This document shows positions 1-8,807 of a DNA stretch of 64,000 nucleotides, one piece after another; position 1 is the first letter of the stretch, and every line of letters starts with the position of its first letter. This stretch comes from JALOAP01 sp964632355. Lineage in GTDB: Bacteria > Chloroflexota > Dehalococcoidia > Tepidiformales > Tepidiformaceae. The position numbers and the translations under genes were made by a program. The notes under the pieces were generated by a model. It was not told the origin of the DNA and searched no databases. It saw only the letters and a list, made by a program, of their open reading frames with translations. The stretch lies in the NCBI GenBank assembly GCA_964632355.1, contig CAZWBW010000002.1, forward strand, positions 1-64,000, in the 5' to 3' direction.

Positions 1-1073
1 CAGGCGTACAGGCCCGGGACATTCGTCCGGCCCCACGTGTCCGTTCGCACGCCGCCCATCAGGTAGTGCGCCGCGGGTGCCACGGGGATGGGCTCCTTCC
101 GGATGTCGATACCCTGTTCCCGACAGAAGGTGTAGATGCCCGGGAACCGCGCCGCGAGGTCCACATCGGTGATCGCGGTGCAGTCGAGCCACACGTGGTC
201 GCTGTTCGTGCGGCGCATCTCGGTCACGATGGCGCGGGCCACCACGTCGCGCGGCGCGAGGTCGGCGAGTTCGTGGTACCGCGACATAAACGCCTCGCCC
301 TCGCGGTTTCGAAGCCGGGCACCCTCGCCGCGAACCGCTTCCGAGATCAGGAACGGCGGTGCCCCTTCGAGCCGTAGCGCCGTCGGGTGGAATTGGAAGA
401 ACTCAAGGTCCGCCACCTCCGCGCCGGCCATGAAGGCAAGCGCGACGCCGTCACCCGTCGCTACTTCGGGGTTCGTTGTGTGCGAGAAGAGCTGCCCCGC
501 GCCGCCCGTCGCGAGCACCACGGCCTCGCCTTCGTACCGCTCGCGAGCGCCGCTCCGGACGTCGATGGCCTCCACCCCGGTCACCCGGCCGCGTTCGAGG
601 ACCAGCGCCGTCACGAGCGTGTAGTCGAGGATCGTGATGCCCGGCGAGAGGGCTGCGTTCGAAAGCGCCGTTTCGATCTCGGCGCCGGTGCGGTCGCCGC
701 CCGCGTGGAGCACCCGCGCCCGGCTATGCGCAGCTTCGCGGCCCAGCGCCACCTCGCCGTCCAGTTGGTCGAACGACACGCCGTACTCGATGAGGTCGCG
801 GATGCGCGCAGGAGCTTCGCGGCACAGCACCGCCGCGGCCTCTTCGTCGACGAGCCCGGCGCCAGCCGCGATCGTGTCCGCGAGGTGCGCTTCGACGCTA
901 TCGAGTGGCCCCACGGCCGCCGCGATACCGCCCTGTGCCCAGCGCGTGTTGCACTCGTCGATGCTGCCCTTGGTGAGTACGAGAACCGGCCCGAGCTTCC
1001 GCGTTTCGAGCGCCACGAACAGACCCGAAATGCCGCTCCCAATGACGATGACCCGCCATCGTTCACCGGCCAC
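1..1073 (-). CDS. nadB: L-aspartate oxidase, 5' part (runs off the window)
   Basis: FAD enzyme that oxidises L-aspartate to iminoaspartate, the first step of de novo NAD synthesis. About 357 codons are visible; the C-terminus lies left of base 1. The N-terminus carries the dinucleotide-binding GSGISG (residues 12-17). Further on come the flavoprotein signatures RWAQGGIAAA, HAGGDRTG, ATGGAGQLF, FQFHPTAL and EAVRGEGARL; the Arg of the last is catalytic in this family. The GTG at 1073-1071 is chosen because an in-frame stop lies about 40 bases upstream and little precedes the Rossmann strand. The gene diverges from def. Succinate dehydrogenase and fumarate reductase flavoproteins are related, but the N-terminal motif set fits NadB better. 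Confidence 0.9.
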   Translation of the reverse strand, partial: MAGERWRVIVIGSGISGLFVALETRKLGPVLVLTKGSIDECNTRWAQGGIAAAVGPLDSVEAHLADTIAAGAGLVDEEAAAVLCREAPARIRDLIEYGVSFDQLDGEVALGREAAHSRARVLHAGGDRTGAEIETALSNAALSPGITILDYTLVTALVLERGRVTGVEAIDVRSGARERYEGEAVVLATGGAGQLFSHTTNPEVATGDGVALAFMAGAEVADLEFFQFHPTALRLEGAPPFLISEAVRGEGARLRNREGEAFMSRYHELADLAPRDVVARAIVTEMRRTNSDHVWLDCTAITDVDLAARFPGIYTFCREQGIDIRKEPIPVAPAAHYLMGGVRTDTWGRTNVPGLYA

Positions 1074-1123
1074 GAGGTGCCATCCCGCGGGGCGCCGCTG
1101 TCGTTCGCATGCGCGTCACCGAC

Positions 1124-1194
1124 TTAGTGTACGTATGACACGAAGTCCCTGCACGTCCGGTCAAGCGCCAAACGCCCTCCGCCTAGTACACTTA
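1124..1194. promoter_or_regulatory. Divergent nadB/def promoter with inverted half-sites
   Basis: TTAGTGTAC (1124-1132) is mirrored by GTACACTTA (1186-1194), matching in 8 of 9 positions when inverted. On the minus strand TTGACC (1164-1159) and TGTCAT (1140-1135) are 18 bases apart and could be the nadB promoter, placing its start over the left half-site. On the plus strand TACACT (1187-1192), inside the right half-site, could be the -10 of def. A shared operator is inference. Confidence 0.35.
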
Positions 1195-1238
1195 CGAGCA
1201 CAGGTTCCTATCACCTGCCCACCTTTCGGAGTTCGCCG

Positions 1239-1733
1239 TTGGCCATCTTGCCTATTGTCCGTGCCGGGAACCCCGTGCTTCGCGAGAAGGCGCGCCGGGT
1301 ACGGACCATCGACAAGTCCATCCACAAGCTCATCGACGACATGTGGGAGACGATGTACGACGCGCCCGGCGTCGGGCTCGCGGCGCCCCAGGTCGGCGTC
1401 TCGCTGCGCGTCATCGTCATCGATGTCGGCGACGGGCAGCCCATCGCCCTCGTGAACCCGGAGATTGTGAAGCGCTCCGGGGAGCGTCTGCTCGACGAAG
1501 GCTGCCTCTCCGTGCCTGGATTCCGCGGCCAGATCAAGCGCTCCGTGAAGGTGGTCGCCAAGGGCATCGACCCCTACACCGGGAAGGAAGTCCGCATCAA
1601 AGCCGAAGACAACCTCCTCGCCGAGGCGCTCGAGCACGAGATCGACCACATTAACGGCATCCTCTACATCGACTACCTCCCGAGCCCCGATGCCCTCATC
1701 CCCGTGCGCGACGCGCCGGAGGTCCGTGGCTAA
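1239..1733 (+). CDS. def: Peptide deformylase
   Basis: Metallo-hydrolase that removes the formyl group from the N-terminal Met of new proteins. The 164-residue product is of normal length and has all three family motifs: GVGLAAPQVG (44-53), EGCLSVPG (87-94, metal ligand Cys89) and HEIDH (133-137, ligands His133 and His137, catalytic Glu134). The start is TTG at 1239, with CGGAG at 1227-1231 seven bases upstream. It leads a run with the LOG-like gene and eno. In many genomes def sits beside fmt, which is not here. Confidence 0.95.
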   Translation: MAILPIVRAGNPVLREKARRVRTIDKSIHKLIDDMWETMYDAPGVGLAAPQVGVSLRVIVIDVGDGQPIALVNPEIVKRSGERLLDEGCLSVPGFRGQIKRSVKVVAKGIDPYTGKEVRIKAEDNLLAEALEHEIDHINGILYIDYLPSPDALIPVRDAPEVRG

Positions 1734-1782
1734 TGCGCGAAGGCGTCCGGCAATCGCCCCGTCGCAGCCTGGAGTTGGGAAT

Positions 1783-2250
1783 GTGCGCATCGGTGTGATT
1801 GGCGGCGACCCCTGTAGCGAACAGGACAGCCTGCACGCGTTCGAAGTCGGCCGCGAAATCGGACGCCGGGGTCACCTTCTCATTACCGGCGGCCGCGGTG
1901 GCGTCATGCGCGAAGCCTGCCGCGGTGCCCGCGAAGCCGGCGGCACCACCGTCGGGATCCTCCCCGGCAACGACGACACCGAAGCCAACGAATTCGTCGA
2001 CATCCCCATCGTCACCGGCCTTGGCCACGTCCGGAACGCCATCGTCGTCCGAACGTCCGAGGCGCTCATCGCCGTCGGAGGGCGCTACGGCACGCTCTCC
2101 GAAATCGCCTTCGCGCTCATCTACAACCGTCCGATCGCCGGCCTTGGGACGTGGCAACTCACCGACCCGGCCGGCGATTTCGTACCTGTCATCCCGTTTG
2201 AAACGGCCGCCGAGGCGGTCGATTACTGCGAGCAATTCGCCAAGGAGTAG
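1783..2250 (+). CDS. LOG/TIGR00725-family putative Rossmann protein
   Basis: A 155-residue protein of the lysine-decarboxylase-like (LOG) superfamily, members of which hydrolyse nucleoside monophosphates to free base and ribose phosphate. It begins with a nucleotide-binding strand (RIGVIGG), has GGRGGVM (37-42) and, in place of the usual PGGxGT, GGRYGTLSE (99-107), the form typical of the TIGR00725 subgroup. The substrate is unknown. GTG at 1783 is preferred because GGAG lies at 1771-1774 and the homology starts at once; an open frame extends further upstream without support. It ends three bases before eno, so the two are probably co-translated. Confidence 0.75.
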   Translation: MRIGVIGGDPCSEQDSLHAFEVGREIGRRGHLLITGGRGGVMREACRGAREAGGTTVGILPGNDDTEANEFVDIPIVTGLGHVRNAIVVRTSEALIAVGGRYGTLSEIAFALIYNRPIAGLGTWQLTDPAGDFVPVIPFETAAEAVDYCEQFAKE

Positions 2251-3615
<1,365 letters not shown>

Positions 3616-3620
3616 GCCGG

Positions 3621-3626
3621 TAGACT
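3621..3626 (+). promoter_or_regulatory. -10-like TAGACT, leaderless arrangement
   Basis: TAGACT ends six bases before the ATG at 3633 and no Shine-Dalgarno sequence lies between, so transcription probably starts at the start codon. No clear -35 is seen. Confidence 0.4.
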
Positions 3627-3632
3627 GCGCCA

Positions 3633-4244
3633 ATGCTTCCCGCCACGCGCGCGGCCGCCGACAAGCTCATCTTCGACTGCGCGAACATCGCCTACATCGC
3701 GAGCCTGTTCGACCGGAAAGCGCTCGAACGCCCGGTCGAACGGCTCGGGTGGTCTGTGCGGCAGGTCTTCGGGCACATCGCGCTCCAACTCGATTGGGCC
3801 GCTGACGCAGTCCCGAAGCTGCTCGCGGCCGATCCCAACGAGCGCGGCGCCGTCGATTGGGACGCGCTGAACGCCGAGTTCGCCCGCAAGGCCGAGGGTA
3901 TGTCGCTTGTCGAGATCCTCGAAACGATGGTCCGCGGCCGCGATCGCCTGATCGCGCAACTCCTCGCACTCAGCGAAGCGGACCTCAATCGCAAGGTGCT
4001 CGGCGAAACCACGCTCGCCGACATCATCGAGTCCTGGCTCCCGCACATGGAGGAGCACGCGCTCGACCTGCTCGACGCCGAACCGGCCCTGCGCCGCGAC
4101 CCGATGGTGCTCGGGTGGATCCTCTACGCTGACTTCCCCGGTCGGCCCGACCTCAACGAGCGGGTCGACCAGCTGTACGAAGAAGTCCGCGAATGGGCCG
4201 AAAGCGAATCCGACGAGGCCGAGGAGGACGACAATGACTCCTGA
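3633..4244 (+). CDS. DinB-fold protein
   Basis: A 203-residue protein with the look of the DinB/YfiT/mycothiol maleylpyruvate isomerase superfamily: a four-helix bundle with WSVRQVFGHIALQLDW near residues 39-54, like the WxxxxxxxH metal-site segment of the family, followed by long charged helices and an acidic C-terminus. Family members are metal-dependent thiol S-transferases or enzymes of unknown role; no substrate can be named. It overlaps the next DinB-like gene by 11 bases, so the pair is translationally coupled and may have arisen by duplication. A TANNNT hexamer directly upstream suggests a leaderless message. Confidence 0.6.
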   Translation: MLPATRAAADKLIFDCANIAYIASLFDRKALERPVERLGWSVRQVFGHIALQLDWAADAVPKLLAADPNERGAVDWDALNAEFARKAEGMSLVEILETMVRGRDRLIAQLLALSEADLNRKVLGETTLADIIESWLPHMEEHALDLLDAEPALRRDPMVLGWILYADFPGRPDLNERVDQLYEEVREWAESESDEAEEDDNDS

Positions 4245-4806
4245 ACTTCGAGCAGTCGTCGAAGAACTCGACGAACACCGCCGCCGCTTCGAGCAGTTCT
4301 GCCGATCGCTTTCGGAAGAACAACTCAATCGCCCCGTACCGAAAAGCACCTGGCTCGTTCGCGACTTCATCGCTCACCTGGCGACCATCGACGGCCCGGT
4401 CGCCGAGATGCTCCGCACCATCCGCGAAGGCGGCGATCCCGGTGTTCGCGATGGCGATGGGAAGCGGTTCGACGTTGATGGCTGGAACGACCGCCAGGTC
4501 GAGCGGCGACGCTCGCGGAGCGTCGACGAATTGCTCGCCGAGGCCGCCGAACGGCGTGCCGCCCTCAAGGAGCACCTCACTGCGCTGACCCCGGAGAACC
4601 TCGCGTCGACGATGAAGTTCGGTGGCGACAGCAAGCGCCCGCCTGCGGACGTCCAACTCCTCCGCTACCTGCAGGGCTGGTGCAAGCACGACCCGATTCA
4701 CGTCGCCGACATGGTGCGGGCGCTGCCCGAAGCGCGGACGCCTGCTGTCGAGGAGTGGCTGAACGACCCGGTGATCGCCGGCTACCAGGCGATGATGAAT
4801 CGCTAG
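4234..4806 (+). CDS. DinB-fold protein, second copy
   Basis: A 190-residue relative of the preceding gene. It has the same helical plan: an N-terminal helix with ELDEHRRRFEQFC, the segment WLVRDFIAHLATIDGP near 36-51 that matches the WSVRxxxxH helix of DinB-like and maleylpyruvate isomerase-like proteins, and a C-terminal region with KHDPIHVADM that could supply further metal-binding His. The ATG overlaps the end of the upstream gene, and the hydrolase follows 11 bases later with its own ribosome site. Substrate unknown. Confidence 0.6.
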   Translation: MTPELRAVVEELDEHRRRFEQFCRSLSEEQLNRPVPKSTWLVRDFIAHLATIDGPVAEMLRTIREGGDPGVRDGDGKRFDVDGWNDRQVERRRSRSVDELLAEAAERRAALKEHLTALTPENLASTMKFGGDSKRPPADVQLLRYLQGWCKHDPIHVADMVRALPEARTPAVEEWLNDPVIAGYQAMMNR

Positions 4807-4817
4807 CTGGAGGCCCT

Positions 4818-5543
4818 ATGGCCACGCTCGTGCTGGTGCACAGCCCAATCGTCGGCCCTTCGACCTGGTTGCGGCTTGTGCCCGAACTCGAGCGCCGTGG
4901 CCACACCGTCCTCGTACCCTCGCTCCGATCCGCCGCCACCGGGCGCGGCCCCTATGCCGAGGCCTTCGCGCAGGCTGTCGTTTCGACCGTTGGCGCCGCT
5001 GGCGATGTGGTGCTTATCGCGCACAGTGGTGCCGGGTTGTTCCTTCCAGCGATTGCCGGCCGTCTCGAGCGCCTCTCGGGCTGCCTGTTCGTCGACGCGA
5101 CACTTCCCCGGCCCGGTGAACGCTGGCTCGATAGCATTCCGGCGGAGTTTCGCGAGAGCGAGGCCTTCCGCGAAGGCGCATCTCACGGCGTGGTTCCCAA
5201 CCCCTGGACCGCGCCGGACATGTGGCGAACCGTGGGCATTCACGACGAACCGCTCGTCGCATTGCTTGCCCGCGAAGCGATCGAGCCATCGCTCGCCCTG
5301 TACGAGGAGTCCATCCAACTCCCGAGCGGCTGGAAGAACGTGCCCGCGGCGTACCTCGCGTTCGTCCCGAACCCGTTCTATGCGCCGTTCGTCGAACGCG
5401 CTCGCGCGGCAGGCTGGCCCGTGCGCGAACTGCCCGGCGCCCACTTCGAGATGCTGGTCCGGCCGGCCGACGTTGCGGCCGAAATCGATGCCCTCGTGGA
5501 AGCCCTCTCGCCGGGATCGCCTGACGCCGCTCCCGGGTCCTAG
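4818..5543 (+). CDS. Alpha/beta hydrolase
   Basis: A 241-residue alpha/beta-hydrolase-fold protein. LVLVHSP near the N-terminus is the oxyanion strand, AHSGAG (nucleophile elbow, Ser near residue 74) holds the catalytic Ser, and PGAHFEML near the C-terminus supplies the His. The ATG at 4818 has CTGGAGG just upstream; an open frame extends left into the DinB gene but lacks a start signal. Esterase, lactonase and haloalkane-type activities are all possible. It is the last gene of the DinB pair's operon. Confidence 0.75.
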   Translation: MATLVLVHSPIVGPSTWLRLVPELERRGHTVLVPSLRSAATGRGPYAEAFAQAVVSTVGAAGDVVLIAHSGAGLFLPAIAGRLERLSGCLFVDATLPRPGERWLDSIPAEFRESEAFREGASHGVVPNPWTAPDMWRTVGIHDEPLVALLAREAIEPSLALYEESIQLPSGWKNVPAAYLAFVPNPFYAPFVERARAAGWPVRELPGAHFEMLVRPADVAAEIDALVEALSPGSPDAAPGS

Positions 5544-5546
5544 AAT
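5541..5546 (+). promoter_or_regulatory. -10-like TAGAAT, leaderless arrangement
   Basis: TAGAAT overlaps the stop codon of the hydrolase and ends six bases before the ATG at 5553. There is no ribosome binding site in between, so the next gene is probably read from a leaderless message. Confidence 0.45.
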
Positions 5547-5552
5547 CGGTCC

Positions 5553-6404
5553 ATGCGCGTTTCTCCGCCACGGATCGTCCCGCAGGCCGCCCTCGCGCCG
5601 AAGCCGCCACTCACCTCCCCGAGCGCCGATGCCTACCGCCAGGCTTCATTTGTGCTCGGCGGCGACCTCGACCTCGTGCTGCGCGGCCTCGAGACCGAAA
5701 GTGCCATCGCCGAGGCATCCTCGGCGCCGAAGTTCCGCACGCAGCGCATGGTTTCGGCGCTCGGGCTCTGGTCGCGCTCGTGGCTGTGCCGCCTCGAAGC
5801 CCTCCACGCCGTCCAGTACGGCCATTACTCCGCTGCCCTGCCGCTCATACGCTCCGCGGCCGACTACCAGGCCGCCGAGCTCGCCCTACTTCGCTCCGGC
5901 GCTGAGGACTGGAACGAGTGGATCGAGCAGGGCGGCATCGGCAATGCCCACGACGTACACGCCATGGAGTTCCGCCTGCAGAACTTCCGCTCGGCCGAGG
6001 TGCTTGCCGATCACCCGGACCTCGGGCCGCTCTATCGCGCCGCGACCGATCTTTCGCTGCCCCACTTCGGCGCCACGCTCCTGCTGGCTGGCTCGGAGTC
6101 GACCGGCGATCGGATTCTCATGACCTTCGGCGACCGGGATTTCCACCTCGGGCTCGCCGAACTCACGCTTGGATGGCTGGCGTTGCTCTCCGCAGTCCAG
6201 CTGGAAACCGCGCTCGAAGCCGGGGACGTGTTCGCCATACCCGAGGACTCGAAGGCCCGCGACGTCATCGCCGAAGCCCGCGCGCTCGCAAGCGACGACG
6301 ACCGCTGCCACATCGAGCGGATCGACCACGAGGGCATGTCCCGTTACCTGGTGCACAACTGGCGCCGGCAGCAGGGAGCTGCCCCCCGGCGGATCCTTCT
6401 CTGA
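5553..6404 (+). CDS. Protein of unknown function, 283 residues
   Basis: No family was recognised. The protein is soluble and mostly helical, with several Trp-rich helices (for example WSRSWLCRLEALHAVQYG near 72-89) and a long Ala/Leu-rich stretch around residues 90-220; it has no signal peptide, metal motif or nucleotide loop that can be seen. The pattern resembles helical repeat or CoA-pathway-associated hypothetical proteins, but this is only a likeness. ATG 5553 follows a TAGAAT hexamer by six bases without a ribosome binding site. Codon use is like that of its neighbours, so it is a genuine gene. Confidence 0.65.
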   Translation: MRVSPPRIVPQAALAPKPPLTSPSADAYRQASFVLGGDLDLVLRGLETESAIAEASSAPKFRTQRMVSALGLWSRSWLCRLEALHAVQYGHYSAALPLIRSAADYQAAELALLRSGAEDWNEWIEQGGIGNAHDVHAMEFRLQNFRSAEVLADHPDLGPLYRAATDLSLPHFGATLLLAGSESTGDRILMTFGDRDFHLGLAELTLGWLALLSAVQLETALEAGDVFAIPEDSKARDVIAEARALASDDDRCHIERIDHEGMSRYLVHNWRRQQGAAPRRILL

Positions 6405-6436
6405 ACCGCCGCCAAGCCCGTTTCGCCGACCGATGC

Positions 6437-6442
6437 TAGCAT
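6437..6442 (+). promoter_or_regulatory. -10-like TAGCAT, leaderless arrangement
   Basis: TAGCAT ends seven bases before the ATG at 6450, again with no Shine-Dalgarno sequence. The spacing matches the other proposed leaderless starts in this window. Confidence 0.4.
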
Positions 6443-6449
6443 TCAGCCG

Positions 6450-6908
6450 ATGACGCGGTTCCGGTGGCTCCAGTTCGCGGCTGTCCCGCTGGCTGCCGTC
6501 GCGCTCGCCACATGTGGCGGCGGTGGCGGCGACTCGAAGGACAACGACACTTCGCCCGTTGTACAAACCGGCGAACCCCTGGACGACGACGCCTATCTCC
6601 GCGTCTTCTGCACCGGCCTCACGGAATACCAGGACGCTCTTATGACGGCGACCACCGTCGAGGAAATCGGGGAGGTTGTGGATCGCTACGTGGCGAGCCT
6701 GCGCGAGATCAACCCGCCGGACGATCTCCGAGACTTCCAGCAGCGCTACATCGAATACCTCGAGTCAGCGCGCGAAGACCCCACCTCGCTCACTGTGCTC
6801 CCGCCGCCACTCCCCGGAGAAGACGCGCGCGAACGGCTCCTCGCCAGGGTCCCGGATATCGACGAGTGCAAGTACCCGACCTTTCTCGAAGTGAGTAGTA
6901 CCGAATAG
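6450..6908 (+). CDS. Putative lipoprotein
   Basis: A 152-residue exported protein. The N-terminus has basic residues, a hydrophobic segment (about 6-20) and ALATC followed by a Gly-rich linker, which reads as a lipobox with lipidated Cys near 22. The mature part is small, acidic and helical and has two further Cys (one near 55, one near 140) that could form a disulfide. No enzymatic motif is seen. It lies alone between an unknown gene and ilvE. LspA, which would process it, is encoded at 23909. Confidence 0.65.
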   Translation: MTRFRWLQFAAVPLAAVALATCGGGGGDSKDNDTSPVVQTGEPLDDDAYLRVFCTGLTEYQDALMTATTVEEIGEVVDRYVASLREINPPDDLRDFQQRYIEYLESAREDPTSLTVLPPPLPGEDARERLLARVPDIDECKYPTFLEVSSTE

Positions 6909-6936
6909 GATTCTGCTCCGAAACGACACGTCCGCG

Positions 6937-6942
6937 TATACT
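6937..6942 (+). promoter_or_regulatory. Probable -10 element of ilvE
   Basis: TATACT lies 39 bases before the ilvE ATG, followed by an AAGAAGGAG ribosome site at about 6963-6971. No convincing -35 is visible at the usual distance. Confidence 0.4.
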
Positions 6943-6981
6943 GGTCGCGCCCGGATCCCCGGAAAGAAGGAGTACCGCACG

Positions 6982-7905
6982 ATGCCCCAGCCTTATGCCT
7001 ATTTCCGCGGCGAGATTGTCCCGCTGGAACAAGCAAAGATTGGCGTGATGACGCACGCCTTTAACTACGGCACGGCGGTATTCGAAGGCATCCGCGGCAA
7101 CTGGAATGAAGAGCACCAGACGAGCTACCTCTTCCGCCTGCGCGAGCACATGGAACGCCTCACGCAGAGCGCCAAGATCCTCAACATGCAGGTCCGCGAC
7201 TCGGTCGACCGCCTCTGCGAAATCGCCGTCGAACTCGTCGAACGCAGCGGGTACACCGAGGACGTGTACCTCCGCCCGATGGTCTACCTCTCCGGCGAGG
7301 TGCTCGGTGTTCGTCTCCACGATGTCGAGTGCGACACCCTCATCTACCTTTCGCCGTTCCCGGCCTACCTGCCCGAAACCGCGCGCTGCCACACGAGCAC
7401 GTGGCGCCGCGTCCAGGACACCGGCATCCCGCCGCGCGCCAAGGTCACGGGTATCTACGTAAACAGCGCGCTGGCCAAGACCGAAGCTGTCCTCAACGGG
7501 TTCGATGAAGCGATCATGCTGAACGAAAACGGCCACGTGTCGGAGGGCTCGGGCGAGAACCTGTTCATGGTTCGTCGCGGCAAGCTCGTCACCCCGACAC
7601 CCGCCGACAACGTGCTCGAAGGCATCACCGCAGCCAGCGTCGTCCAGCTTGCGGCTGATCTTGGCATCGAAACCGTCGAGCGCGAAATCGACCGCAGCGA
7701 GCTCTACATCGCCGACGAAGTCTTCATGACGGGCACGGCAGCTCACCTGACCCCGGTCGTCGAAATCGACCGGCGCCAGATCGGCGACGGCACCCCCGGG
7801 CCGATCACCCGGCGCCTCAGCGAGCTCTTCTACGACTGCATCCGTGGGAAGAACGAGAAGTACGCAGCCTGGTGCACCCCCGCACGTCTCCGCGTAGCCA
7901 ACTAG
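6982..7905 (+). CDS. ilvE: Branched-chain amino acid aminotransferase
   Basis: PLP enzyme of fold type IV that makes or degrades Leu, Ile and Val by exchange with 2-oxoglutarate/glutamate. The 307-residue product is the usual length. Seen are HAFNYGTAVFEGIRG (25-39), the PLP Lys154 in PRAKVTGIYVNS, EAIMLNENGHVSEGSGENLF (176-195) and TGTAAHLTPV near 250. The ATG has a strong AAGAAGGAG ribosome site. D-amino acid and aminodeoxychorismate lyases share the fold, but the EGIRG and Lys contexts fit the branched-chain class. The next gene starts within its last 34 bases. Confidence 0.92.
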   Translation: MPQPYAYFRGEIVPLEQAKIGVMTHAFNYGTAVFEGIRGNWNEEHQTSYLFRLREHMERLTQSAKILNMQVRDSVDRLCEIAVELVERSGYTEDVYLRPMVYLSGEVLGVRLHDVECDTLIYLSPFPAYLPETARCHTSTWRRVQDTGIPPRAKVTGIYVNSALAKTEAVLNGFDEAIMLNENGHVSEGSGENLFMVRRGKLVTPTPADNVLEGITAASVVQLAADLGIETVEREIDRSELYIADEVFMTGTAAHLTPVVEIDRRQIGDGTPGPITRRLSELFYDCIRGKNEKYAAWCTPARLRVAN

Positions 7906-8807
7906 GTCCGGTCACCTTCCGGCCGCCGCGCGCCCTCGGCGTTATCGTCGGGGGCGGGCTTGCCGTATGGGCTGCCCTCGTTGCGGGACTCGTCGCGAGA
8001 ATCGCCATCGGCGCCCCTGTCGACTGGCGCACCCTCATCGCGTGGGTGGTCGCCGGCGGGATGTTGCTCCTCGCGCTTGCATTCGCGAACTGGACCTACT
8101 CCGTCGCGACCATGGCCTACACCATCGACGACGAGGCGCTGTCGATTACCTGGGGCTGGCGGCGCGTGGTAATACCCATCGCGACCATCCAGCGAATGAT
8201 CCCCGGCCGGAACCTCGAGGAACCCCGCATCGAGGGCCTGAACTGGTGGGGCTGTCACGTCGGCCATGCCGAAGTGCAGCGCGTTGGATACACCATGGTC
8301 TACTCCACGCACAGCGCTCCTGAGGAGATCCTGTACGTGGTCACCAGCGAAGGCTCCTACGCCCTGACCGTCCTCGACCAGGCCGAGTTCGCTCGTGAGA
8401 TCCAGACCCGCGCTCTTGCCGGGCCACCCGAGGACATCCCCCAGCGCGCCGTCGCCATGGGACTCGGCGCGATGCCCATCTGGCGCGACCGGCAGGCGCT
8501 CCTCACGGCCGCGTTCGGCGCCATCACCTGCATCGTGCTCGCCGCGTATGTGGTCGTACGCTACCCAGGCCTGCCCGACGTTGTGCAGCTCGAATTCCCG
8601 AACCTCGGCGGTGTCGCCCGGTTTAGCGACAAGAGCGAGCTACTGCGGATCGCCTATCTCGGCGCGGGCATCCTGGTCGTGAACACGCTCGTTGGCGTTA
8701 CCATCCACGCCCGCGAACGTGCGGCCGGCCTCTGGCTGATGGCATCGGGTGGCTTGCTCCAGCTCGTGCTGCTCGCAGCCGCAGTCGTCGCGTTCGAAAC
8801 CGTCTAG
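7872..8807 (+). CDS. Membrane protein with a PH-like middle region
   Basis: A 311-residue membrane protein. Two transmembrane segments lie near residues 22-48 and 55-75, a soluble region of about 130 residues follows (beta-rich, with AYTIDDEALSITWGWRRVVIPIATIQ as in bacterial PH-type domains), and two or three more membrane segments fill the last 110 residues. Such PH-fold membrane proteins (YdbS/DUF1648-like) have no settled function. GTG at 7872 is the best upstream start but overlaps ilvE by 34 bases; a start further in is possible. It converges with the MocR gene, overlapping it by four bases. Confidence 0.6.
   Translation: MHPRTSPRSQLGPVTFRPPRALGVIVGGGLAVWAALVAGLVARIAIGAPVDWRTLIAWVVAGGMLLLALAFANWTYSVATMAYTIDDEALSITWGWRRVVIPIATIQRMIPGRNLEEPRIEGLNWWGCHVGHAEVQRVGYTMVYSTHSAPEEILYVVTSEGSYALTVLDQAEFAREIQTRALAGPPEDIPQRAVAMGLGAMPIWRDRQALLTAAFGAITCIVLAAYVVVRYPGLPDVVQLEFPNLGGVARFSDKSELLRIAYLGAGILVVNTLVGVTIHARERAAGLWLMASGGLLQLVLLAAAVVAFETV

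Noticed and set aside
387..1127. Long plus-strand open frame (246 codons) opposite nadB
   Set aside because: It lies fully inside nadB, which has clear flavoprotein motifs on the other strand; the plus-strand translation is rich in Arg and His as expected for antisense of a GC-rich gene.
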